Below, in pieces: positions 1 to 8,750 of a stretch of 64,000 nt of DNA (position 1 is its first letter; each line of letters begins with the position of its first letter). The DNA lies in assembly GCF_963678635.1 (NCBI RefSeq), contig NC_087062.1:18837789-18901788 (forward strand). The letters run 5' to 3'. The notes under the pieces are model-generated. The model saw only the letters and a list, made by a program, of their open reading frames with translations. It was not told the origin of the DNA and searched no databases. The position numbers and the translations under genes were made by a program. The DNA comes from Symsagittifera roscoffensis. Its lineage: Eukaryota; Xenacoelomorpha; Acoela; Convolutidae.

Positions 1-900
1 CTGCGCCGAAGCCAAAATTTGAGGCGTCGCACATAGCATAAAATGGTTGGTTTGGATCTGGAATATTTGATATTTGTTCAGTGAGGAGTGTTTTTATTTC
101 TTCAAATCGTTTCTGATGTTCTGTTGTCCGTTCAAATTTATTTTGCTGTCTGAGAATGTTATCAATTGGTCTTAAATATAGTTGCATTTCATAGACGTAT
201 TTACTTAAGAAGTTAAACATTCCAAGAAATTCTTGAATTTTTTTTTATTCGATGGATGTTGAAGTTTTATGATTGCGTCTTTACGGGAGTTTAATGATTT
301 ATTGTAATTCCTTCAATAATATGTCCAAGGAACTTTACACGGGTGAGAAAAAAAATGTGATTTATCCGGGGCTGCTTTCTTGTTTTCGTTTTTTTTTTGT
401 CTGTGAATGCATGAAAACTACGTCCAAATAAGTTATGACATTTTTCCTGAGAATGACAGGTCGAAAAATTTTACTCATAAATGCTTAGAATGGTGCTGGT
501 TGGTTCTATGGAGATTTTATAGAAAAGTCTATGAAATTCGTATTGTTGGTTTGCAATAACGAATTGCGTTAAACGTCGTGATTGTTCATCTAGTGTATTT
601 TGGTTGTATGCACTGTTCATATCAGCTAATGTGAAGTATTTTCCGTTTACTTTTGTGAGAATTACTTGAATTGGTTCTATGGGTCAATTACATTTAGATC
701 ATCAATGAGGGAATTGAGATATCTTGCGTCTAAAACAAATTTTAAATTTTTAATGATTCTCCTTTAGCTAAAAAAATAACGGGATTTATATGTTTCCTTT
801 TGGTTGTTCATCTTTTTTTAGTGGAGAAAAATTTTTGTATTGTTCTTGTATGTCTTTTGACTTCATCTTGCAAGTGAATTGGGACTTTACTTGATCGTTG
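1..900 (-). pseudogene. pol: Element Y reverse transcriptase / start of RNase H (dead)
   Basis: Minus-strand translation gives the RNase H opening CDASNFGFGA at about 1-45, the RT connection motif EFLGMFNFLSKYVYEM at about 160-230, the active-site box as YLDV rather than YLDD at about 413-433, and the palm motif LADMNSAYNQ at about 604-636. Motif order and spacing are those of Ty3/Gypsy RT. The second Asp of the YxDD box is replaced by Val and the frame changes several times, so no active enzyme is encoded. Only the first few residues of RNase H are inside the window. Confidence 0.8.
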
Positions 901-1369
901 TTTTTTGAAAATTGCGTCAGGTTTCAGAAGTAAGTGTAGTGGTGAATTTACTTTCCAGCATCAATTTTAGATGTGGCGTAAACCATTGGGTATTTCAGTA
1001 GCAGTTCAGCTAATGTTCAAATTCTTTTTGTGTAATTTGAGAGTGTTGAAAATTGAACATTGTAAGGAATTTTTGATGTTCAGTGGTGCATTTTGATATC
1101 TAAAATGTTGGTTCAAAATGAGGTGTCTTTGTGAAATAGTCTGTGTTTCGTTTTTTATCACTTATTATATTCTTTATTGATAATTCTTCAATTAGAATTG
1201 TTGATTGACATATATCTAATAGCTTTAAAATATTATTCACTCTATATGCTATTTCTGTTGTGGGAGAAATTGCATTAGTTTCGCAATAACCTAGAAGTCC
1301 TGGAAGTAATGTTTTTTTATATGGAGAATTATTGTATAAATGTAATGAAAATATATCTTATTTTGTATT

Positions 1370-1985
1370 TTTCGTGTATTTGATGGATAGATTTTTACTC
1401 GGAAAAATTTATGAATTGGCTTGAATTCAAGATCTGACATATATAGTCGTTGTTTGTTCTGTTTCATGTTTTTTGATGGACTTGACTTACTGAAAAGTTA
1501 TATACATATCCTGCTAAGGGTTTCAGGTGTTTTGTTTCATGGTTATATTTAGCGTAGAACTTGGAGAAAATTGGTGGTTGTTTATTTAATCTTTGAAAGA
1601 ATGTAAGAGATGTGTTTTTCATTCTTGTATATTTGTCTTTTATTTGTATTTTGCTGTTTAAAAATACTAATAGTGGGAGTATACTTAGTAATAAATGGTG
1701 TTCCAACGATATTGTGTTTTATATCTGTGATATGGAATAATTGTTTGAAAGGTTTAGTCAAAATTTTTTTCTGTTTCCTTGTTCAAATGGGAACAAGGAA
1801 TAATTGGATTTTTCCAAAATCAGTTAAGTTTGATCCTTGTGCTGTAGCTAGTTTGCTTGAGGTTTTAGAGGGTATTAATTTTGGATTTAAAGTTTGTATT
1901 TCATTCCATGTGGGAATGTTTTTTATATTTGATTCTGCTCCTGAGTCTGTTAGAAGATCAATTTCGAGGTCTGGTGATTAAAAAT
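1370..1985 (-). pseudogene. Element Y aspartic protease and following linker (dead)
   Basis: On the minus strand the retropepsin motif DSGAESNI is readable near 1,940-1,960, followed by IPTWNE-like sequence and, after a frame break, an 80-residue open stretch at 1,464-1,706 rich in Lys, Phe and Tyr. The copy at 32,076-32,700 reads the same way and supports the assignment. DSG in place of the more common DTG is normal for retropepsins. Stops and frame changes make this copy non-functional. Confidence 0.7.
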
Positions 1986-2059
1986 CTTTACGTGTTGGAC
2001 TATCTAAGAGAAGTGAGATTGCCCAAATTTTGATAATATCTATTTCGTTTGATAATATC

Positions 2060-3272
2060 TATTTCGGGAGTTTGAGTTTGAACGATTTCTGTTATAATTT
2101 GTGCAATTACTTCTGTTTGAGATTGATCTGGAATAGTTGTCTCGAAATTGATTGTTTTGACTGTTTGATCGACTAAATCTTTTTTGTGAAAAATTTCATG
2201 ATTTACTTTGATCTGGAGACCTTCCGCGATAGTTATATCTGTACGGTGATTGTTGTCTAGCGGTGTTATAGTTATCAGGAAGTGATTTTCTTGAATTATT
2301 GTTACTGTGAATGTTTTTGTTTGGTAAAACTTGATCTTTTTTCATGTATTGATAAAATGATTTATTCGGTTCTCTATGTTTTTGTGGTTTGTTCTGATTA
2401 TCTTGTTGTTTTTGTCTACATTCAGCAATGCTATGTCTATGTCTACGGTAATATTTACACCATTTTTTGAATGATGGTTTGCCTTTAAAGTTTGGGTTTT
2501 TCTCGTAGATATTTAATATTTGAGTGATTTTTTCAGCTAGAGTCATCATAAAAAGTTCTGTCGTTTTTGTTTTTTTTATAGTCATGCGTGTTAAGGGAAT
2601 ATGCTTTTCTTAGTAAATTTTCAGTTCTTACTGCAAGTTGTTTAATTGTTTCATTTGGGATTCTACGAACTTAATTGCATAAGACTCTTTGGTGTTCTTT
2701 GTTTCTTTCAGAGTCGAACTTTTTTGAATGTTTTTGTGTGAATCTTTTCCAATTTGATTCAATATCTATAGATAAAACTCAAAACCATTTTTTGGCTGCG
2801 CCATCAAGTGTGGTTTGGATTAGAGCTGTGTGTCTATGTATCTGATTTTGATGAAGTGATGTTTTTACTGGTTCAGGTCATATATTTAAAATCAAATTGG
2901 CTGTGACTGGATTGAAATAATCTTGTACTGAGTGTTCGGGATCTGTTCCTGTGAAAACCATGGGTGGCTTATTTGAAGATATGAAGGATCCACCCATAAT
3001 GTATGGATTCATAGTCATTTGTAGTGATTCTGCGGTATTTGGTATTTGAGAAAATTTTGCAAGTTGGGTTTATATTATTTGGCGTTGTTGTAGATCATAT
3101 GGTTATGGGATTTCATTTTCCATTTGAGTTGAATAATAATTTTGTGTATTTCCTGGGTTTTGTGATTAAAATTTTTTATTGTATGATGTTGGGTTATGGC
3201 TTGTTTTTCGGGTTTGTTCGTTTCGTGTATATGGTTCAAAAAGATCTGGTTGATAGAAAATGTTGATCAATG
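2060..3272 (-). pseudogene. gag: Element Y Gag capsid/nucleocapsid (dead)
   Basis: A 129-residue open stretch (2,196-2,585, minus) contains a degenerate zinc knuckle, WCKYYRRHRHSIAEC, where the second Cys of CCHC is lost; sister copies at about 29,240 and 33,730 keep CKYCRRHGHSIAEC. It is followed by an Asn/Gln/Arg-rich tail. The capsid part lies at about 2,880-3,260 and is broken. Zinc-knuckle Gag proteins bind genomic RNA in retroelement particles; this copy is a relic. Confidence 0.7.
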
Positions 3273-4382
3273 TAAATATAGTTGCATTTCATAGACGTAT
3301 TTACTTAAGAAGTTAAACATTCCAAGAAATTCTTGAATTTTCTTTTTATTAGATGGATGCTGAAGTTTTACGATTGCGTCAATACGGGAGATGGGTTAGG
3401 GTTTCACACCCGTATTGCGTCAATACGGGTGTGAAAAAAATGTGATTTATCCGGGGCTGCTTTCATGTTTTCGTTTTTTTTGTCTGTGAATGCATGAAAA
3501 CTTCGTCTAAATAAGTTATGATGTTTTTACTGAGAAAGAGTGGTCAAAAAATTTTACTCATAAATGCTGAGAATGCTGCTGGTTCTATGGAGATTTTATA
3601 GAAAAGTCTATGAAATTCGTATTGTTGGTTTGCAATAACGAATTGCGTTAAACGTCGTGATTGTTCGACTAGTGATTTTTGGTTGAATGCTCTGTTCATA
3701 TAAGCTATTGTGAAGTAATCTCCGTTTATTTTTGTGAGAATTACTTGAATTAATTCTATGGGCCAATTACATTAAGATTCATCAATGAGGGAATTGAGAT
3801 ATCTTGCGTCTAAAACAAATTTTAAATTTTTAATGATTCTCCTTTAGCTAAAAAAATAACGGGATTTATATGTTTCCTTTTGGTTGTTCATCTTTTTTTA
3901 GTGGAGAAAAATTTTTGTATTGTTCTTGTATGTCTTTTGACTTCATCTTGCAAGTGAATTGGGACTTTACTTGATCGTTGTTTTTTGAAAATTGCGTCAG
4001 GTTTCAGAAGTAAGTGTAGTTGTGAATTTACTTTCCAGCATCAATTTTAGATGTGGCGTAAACCATTGGGTATTTCAGTAGCAGTTCAGCTAATGTTCAA
4101 ATTCTTTTTGTGTAATTTGAGAGTGTTGAAAATTGAACATTGTAAGGAATTTTTGATGTTCAGTGGTGCATTTTGATATCTAAAATGTTGGTTCAAAATG
4201 ATGTGTCTTTGTGAAATAGTCTGTGTTTCGTTTTTTATCACTTATTATAATCTTTATTGATAATTCTTCATTTAGAATTGTTGATTGACATATATCTAAT
4301 AGCTTTAAAATATTATTCACTCTATATGCTATTTCTGTTGTGGGAGAAATTGCATTAGTTTCACAATAACCTAGAAGTCCTA
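3273..4382 (-). repeat. Element Y, fragment 2: second copy of the RT/linker segment
   Basis: This stretch is a near-copy of about 173-1,302 in the same orientation, joined directly to gag sequence on its left. It covers RT (active-site box readable as YLDE at about 3,500) and the protease-RT linker. It ends exactly where the 3' LTR of element A begins, so A inserted into it. A palindrome at 3,402-3,436 replaces sequence present in fragment 1. Confidence 0.8.
3402..3436. repeat. Perfect 16-bp inverted repeat with 3-base loop
   Basis: Arms 3,402-3,417 and 3,421-3,436 are exact reverse complements around CGT. A direct repeat of ATTGCGTCAATACGGG overlaps it (about 3,374-3,389 and 3,414-3,429). 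The corresponding place in fragment 1 (about 280-350) lacks both and holds unrelated sequence, so the palindrome arose after the two copies separated, probably by a templated local insertion. Confidence 0.75.
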
Positions 4383-5134
4383 TGTAACATTCGCCCCCAA
4401 ATACTACACAGCGACGGAGCGTAGAAAAAGTACTTATTAACGACTGGCAGGCGTCAGTTACCTTAATCCTACTCGTTTTTCACCGTCTCGACCTTGCCAG
4501 TTGTCATTAAAAACACGGCTCGAACAACCTATTTTAATATGTTTTTGTGTGACAGTTCTATATTAAATCCATTGGAGATGGATTGACCCTTTCCTCTTTC
4601 TAGCTACTCATATTCTAAAATATCAAACTATACCGGTGTTAATTTAAAGTTTCACGACATCCAAGTAGCTATACAGTCAGTTTTATACAGTCTCTTCACA
4701 TAAAACAGTCTCTGGGGGACCAAGCCTCCGCTCCCGTAGTCTTCCTGAGATAACGTCCTTATCTCTTCCAATTTGTGGCACGGGAGGGTTCCGTGGAATA
4801 TTCCTTCCCCACTGAAGCCTCCTTCTTCACTAATATCCGCTGATAAGGGTCTTATCGTGCTTTGTTGCCACGATAAGAGGCTTCGTGTTTTTCGTCTCTT
4901 GTGCGACCGTTTTCCACAATATTTGTCGTTGTTCTGTTTTTTCGTCGTTTTTCGTCAAAATGGCCGTCTTTTTGTATTTCTCAGAAATATTCACTTTTCA
5001 ATCGAAATTTTGAAAATAAAAATTCTAGAATATTCCTACCCTCCTTCGCAATACTTTTTCTTTAATAAGGCCTTTATTCGTTTTTTCTCGTGTCGCCGGA
5101 AGGTTGCGCTGTGTCAATCTGGCAGAATGGCACA
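4383..5134 (-). repeat. Element A 3' LTR (752 bp)
   Basis: In element orientation the LTR begins TGTGCC at 5,134 and ends TTACA at 4,383, giving TG...CA termini. The inner boundary is supported by the preceding polypurine tract and by remnant D and copy B, whose LTRs also start TGTGCCA. Compared with the 5' LTR it lacks 134 bases (equivalent to 27,787-27,920), and about seven base changes and one 2-base indel were counted. It contains two stem-loops shared with other family members (4,851-4,877 and the ATCCAT/ATGGAT pair at about 4,565-4,585). Confidence 0.85.
4851..4877. promoter_or_regulatory. LTR stem-loop, 9-bp perfect arms, 9-base loop
   Basis: Arms CTTATCGTG and CACGATAAG flank a 9-base loop. 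The equivalent in copy B (48,198-48,222) keeps an 8-bp stem (TTATCGTG/CACGATAA) and a 9-base loop of almost completely different sequence. The 5' LTR of A has one mismatch. Stem conservation with loop divergence suggests a structural RNA element or a dyad binding site; the role is inferred. Confidence 0.6.
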
Positions 5135-5147
5135 TACTCCCCGGACA
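5135..5147 (-). promoter_or_regulatory. Polypurine tract of element A
   Basis: In element orientation TGTCCGGGGAGTA lies directly before the TGTGCC start of the 3' LTR. Remnant D has GTCCGGGGAGTA directly before TGTGCCAG at 37,664-37,675. In LTR retrotransposons this tract survives RNase H and primes plus-strand DNA synthesis. The same core recurs inside pol at 15,835-15,846 and in the SGES-coding repeats at about 18,300-18,480. Confidence 0.7.
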
Positions 5148-5879
5148 GTCCCCATCAATGTCCCTATTGATCGCATAACACCGGGTTATCGTCAAGTAGT
5201 GTCCAGTTTTCTATAATCAATCTTACAAATCGCATAAGAAATTGAAATTTATCTACTCCACCTCAACTCACTACGTGTTCACAAATGGCATCGTACTACA
5301 TCTCACTGCCTTTCAACGTTTTCACAAAACTTGCACCATGAGGAGTGTCCTAGATAAAATTTCTTTTCTGACCACTTACATCGTCTTGCCATAAAACTTC
5401 TTTTCGCTCTTTGTGATTAAAAAGTGGGACGTGGCACGGCCACGCACCCGTTAAAAATAACTTAACATCACTCACCAAGTATAATCAGTTATTTATGCGG
5501 TCCTTTCAATATTAAAACTAAGAAACTCTGTGGCTAGGAAAGTTATTGAGTTACTAACCCTCCTCGAGCGAGTTTACTCAAACTTACCATGTCGCCACAC
5601 AGTGAAATTGTGTCTTACACAGGTTAAGAACTTCAATCGTGTTTAAATAGGTAAATATACTCACCTATGTTCTATATATACATACATAAATAGTCATAAC
5701 TAAAATCAACAATTTCAACAATTTTAGCAATTGCAACATTGTAGTTTGGTCTGACCAAACTAGATCAAAACAAAAAGTTTAACAAGTTCAATAATCAAAA
5801 CTTGGTTGATTGGTTTAAGTTTTAACACACAAAGACAATCAAGTTTTTTCTCCTTCTCTTCTCTTCTTTGTTCACGTCT
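5148..5879 (-). other. Element A 3' untranslated region
   Basis: About 730 bases lie between the ORF3 stop and the polypurine tract. The stretch is AT-rich and has no open frame of note on the element strand; nothing else was recognised in it. Confidence 0.6.
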
Positions 5880-8750
5880 TCACTCCATCGCTTCTCCATC
5901 CTGATCTTCAACTTCGCTGTCTTCCAGGACTTTCTCCAACATGTCCATGGAGTTGCGGGCCGTGCCCCAACTCTCCTGTTCCAACAGCCTCGGTTTGCAA
6001 CAAGGTAGCAAGTCAACATTAACCTTTTGCTCCCGGTTCCTGCAAAAGCTGTTGTGAAGACATAGGCTCACATTTCGTTCTAGGTCAGCTCTTAAGACCT
6101 CTTTCTTCTCATCTTCAGCTACACAAGGCGCCCCAGCTACCCGCTTCACCGCCGTGGTGACCGCGTTTCTGTGCGTCAGGAATGCTCTCTTATAGGCTCC
6201 TGGTCCTATATCTAGCTGGAAAGATTGATAGGCTTCCGTGTTCATCGACATGTGACGCTTCGCGCGTTCATACATCCATGATGTCATCACTGCACGGAAC
6301 CAAGGCATCAATCTTTGCCTTGACCATATTCTTTCAATGGCTGTAGGTATTCTCAGAACCTTGCAGGTGGTCCTGAAAAGATCTAATTCACGACTCAACT
6401 TCACGTTGCTCAGCTGCTCAGGAGTCGGCACGGCCGTCTCCTGTTCACTCGTGTCCGCGTTAGCCTCCAACCATCTCACTGCCAGCATGGCACTAACCAC
6501 CACGATTGACACCTGTTGATTCTGATCGGGCAACCCCGTAGAGTACAACTCTTCCACGTCCCATACTAGCATCAGACTCCCGCGTTTGGGGTACCACAAC
6601 GTCTGCGCCAGGCAGTGGCAAGGATACTCCCCATGGGTTCTCACTATGTTCCTTCGGGTCCGATACCCTGAGGCTCCCAGCAACGGTTCCACCTCAATCA
6701 GAATTCTGTGTAAGTCGTCTTTCTCTTCTATGGTGGGGTATTCAGTGGGTAACGCTCCACTCGCTTTCTGCTTCTGGAATTCACTCACATTGCCTTCGTT
6801 TAATCTCAGAAACTCTTCACCCACTACGTCTTGCAACTCGCCTTCAGATTTCTTCGGGACTGCCCGAAAGATCTTTGCCAACAAATCATATGACCTCTTC
6901 GACATTCTGGCCAACCTCACGCACTTTGGCACAGAGAAAAGTTGGTCAATCAACACCTGCTGTGTCCTCGCATCCATCACCACCATGTGTGTAGGATATC
7001 TGCTACTGCAATATGGTGCGGAGCTTGAACCCACCAGATACTTTGAACCCGTAGTCTTATGATAGGCCTCACTATCTTTCAGATTCATCTCGTTCTCCAG
7101 AGCTTCTCTCCAGCCTCCGATCTTCTGCTCTGTCTGCAATGCTCCAGGGAATACTTCCACGCTGAAGGACGTCACTAGCTCATGGGCACGCTCCAGGCGC
7201 TCAAACGATTCTATCGAACTCGTCATGCTACAAAATTCCAAGGCTGTGATCAAGTTTACATCCGTCACCCCATGACAGTCCACGACCAACTCCATGCCAC
7301 TCTTATCCGACATGCTCAATATTCCGTACAATCGTGCCAGTTGCCGATGCTGCTCGCTCAGCGTAATCAGACAGTGCCCCAGGTTACAAACATGTCCTTC
7401 CATCCCACTGTGTTGAGCCAAGCATGTGCCTTGCTTCAACCAATTGCTCGATGGACCTTCCTCGGACAGCTCCGTGGATGGGTTGCTCTTCTGCTTCGTC
7501 AACCTCATGGCCAGCAGATGGTGTATCATGGCCAGATCATGTAGACTCGCGTCATCATCCAGGTCTAACGTGACATCCGCCGTCATGTCCCAGATTAAAC
7601 CGGCGTTAGGATGAGGGCACCAAGAAGGCTTCATGAGTTCCCACATCGTTACTAGACTGATTTTCAAGGGACCATCCCAAGAACCACAATCAAAACTCAC
7701 TTGCCCCTTTAGCTCGGGAACCGAGGGTTCGACCACTCGTTCCTCCAAGATAATTCCCAGCTTGGGTTGCTCCACCATCAGCATTCCAGTTTCTTTAATC
7801 CGTTCAACCCAGAAATTGAGTACTATGACTTGCTCATAATCGAAGTACGCTTCCCTGGCTTCTTCATTCACGAAGGGATTATACGCCATCCCCGGTATGC
7901 CAAACACATATTGGAACGACTTCAGTCTCCCTAGTGTTGCAAAGTCTCTTTGTCCCTTGACTGCTTCTATCAACTCCCGGCTCACTTTCAATTCTTTGTT
8001 GGAATATCTTCTCACCTCTTCCAACTTACGATAGCTCTCCATGTCATTCGACTCCTTATTTGGTACAGTCAACGGCATGTCCTGATATAGTTCCAGGAGT
8101 GCCCTAAGGAAGTTCCTTTCGCAATCAACTCCCTTTTGCCGAATGATCTTTATACATTCTCCCAAAACAGGAGTGGGGATACGATCCACCACGAACCTGA
8201 CAAAGCAAAGGGCATCCTTACGCTTAGCCCATGCTATCGCAGAATCGTCTTTTGAAATCAACGCTCGCAGAGCTTCCATCAACTCCAGCTCCTGTTCCCG
8301 TGATTTCGAATCATTACTGGCTTCATATTCCGCCTTCTTGATGCCCATCAAGCACCAAGCCAACCGTACTTGCAGATCGGTTCTCATGCAAGGATGAGCC
8401 AGGTATGCTGCCACCGTAGCAGGTGCATGCATCGACTCGTCGAAGTATCTCTGGAGGGCCGCCCTCCAGGAAATTTCTAGTAGTTTTTCCAATCCGATTT
8501 CGTTCGCTTCAGAGGACATTACCGTGCCGTATTCTTTCCGATTTAAGTTTGAATTCTCCGTAAGCTCTTTCAGATATTCCTGCATGGCTTGCTTCTCGCC
8601 CCAAGCCATCAGGTGCCCTCTCGCGGAGTTTCTCGCTTTCAACATCTCCACATAACCCCCTGCTGGATCTCCCATGTGGACCGATTCCGGCACAGTGACT
8701 CGACTGTACTCGACCACGTCGATTTGTCCTTCCAGTTTCAACTTGGCCAT
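5880..8750 (-). CDS. ORF3, 956-residue protein of unknown function (intact)
   Basis: An uninterrupted frame from ATG at 8,748-8,750 to the stop at 5,880. The ATG lies inside the last codons of ORF2 (13-base overlap, minus-one frame), suggesting coupled termination-reinitiation or another way to express a third protein from one RNA. No signal peptide or clear membrane span is seen, so it does not look like an envelope. The first ~300 residues are probably helical. There is an acidic stretch near residue 390 (LDLDDD) and an acidic C-terminus (EDSEVEDQDGEAME). Scattered Cys/His pairs do not form a recognised finger. It is preserved while pol is broken. Copy B leaves the window before its ORF3, so no comparison is possible here. 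Confidence 0.7.
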   Translation of the reverse strand: MAKLKLEGQIDVVEYSRVTVPESVHMGDPAGGYVEMLKARNSARGHLMAWGEKQAMQEYLKELTENSNLNRKEYGTVMSSEANEIGLEKLLEISWRAALQRYFDESMHAPATVAAYLAHPCMRTDLQVRLAWCLMGIKKAEYEASNDSKSREQELELMEALRALISKDDSAIAWAKRKDALCFVRFVVDRIPTPVLGECIKIIRQKGVDCERNFLRALLELYQDMPLTVPNKESNDMESYRKLEEVRRYSNKELKVSRELIEAVKGQRDFATLGRLKSFQYVFGIPGMAYNPFVNEEAREAYFDYEQVIVLNFWVERIKETGMLMVEQPKLGIILEERVVEPSVPELKGQVSFDCGSWDGPLKISLVTMWELMKPSWCPHPNAGLIWDMTADVTLDLDDDASLHDLAMIHHLLAMRLTKQKSNPSTELSEEGPSSNWLKQGTCLAQHSGMEGHVCNLGHCLITLSEQHRQLARLYGILSMSDKSGMELVVDCHGVTDVNLITALEFCSMTSSIESFERLERAHELVTSFSVEVFPGALQTEQKIGGWREALENEMNLKDSEAYHKTTGSKYLVGSSSAPYCSSRYPTHMVVMDARTQQVLIDQLFSVPKCVRLARMSKRSYDLLAKIFRAVPKKSEGELQDVVGEEFLRLNEGNVSEFQKQKASGALPTEYPTIEEKDDLHRILIEVEPLLGASGYRTRRNIVRTHGEYPCHCLAQTLWYPKRGSLMLVWDVEELYSTGLPDQNQQVSIVVVSAMLAVRWLEANADTSEQETAVPTPEQLSNVKLSRELDLFRTTCKVLRIPTAIERIWSRQRLMPWFRAVMTSWMYERAKRHMSMNTEAYQSFQLDIGPGAYKRAFLTHRNAVTTAVKRVAGAPCVAEDEKKEVLRADLERNVSLCLHNSFCRNREQKVNVDLLPCCKPRLLEQESWGTARNSMDMLEKVLEDSEVEDQDGEAME

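Larger units (their letters stand above)
1..3272 (-). mobile_element. Element Y, fragment 1 (degenerate AT-rich Ty3/Gypsy)
   Basis: Read on the minus strand with coordinates descending, this stretch runs gag, protease, then RT, and stops at the beginning of RNase H at the window edge. Frames are broken by many stops and small indels, so it is a dead copy. It is very AT-rich, unlike element A. It is cut off at position 1, so the integrase and 3' LTR lie outside. At about 3,272 the gag-side sequence jumps abruptly back to RT sequence, a rearrangement junction. It is related to the copies at 28,487-36,510. Confidence 0.85.

Noticed and set aside
1610-1981. Plus-strand 123-codon frame, repeated at 32,330-32,701
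   Set aside because: Antisense to the element Y protease motif; repeated because Y is repeated.
4773-5216. Plus-strand 147-codon frame, partly repeated at 28,191-28,604
   Set aside because: It lies antisense in the LTRs of A and is repeated only because the LTRs are; no protein features.
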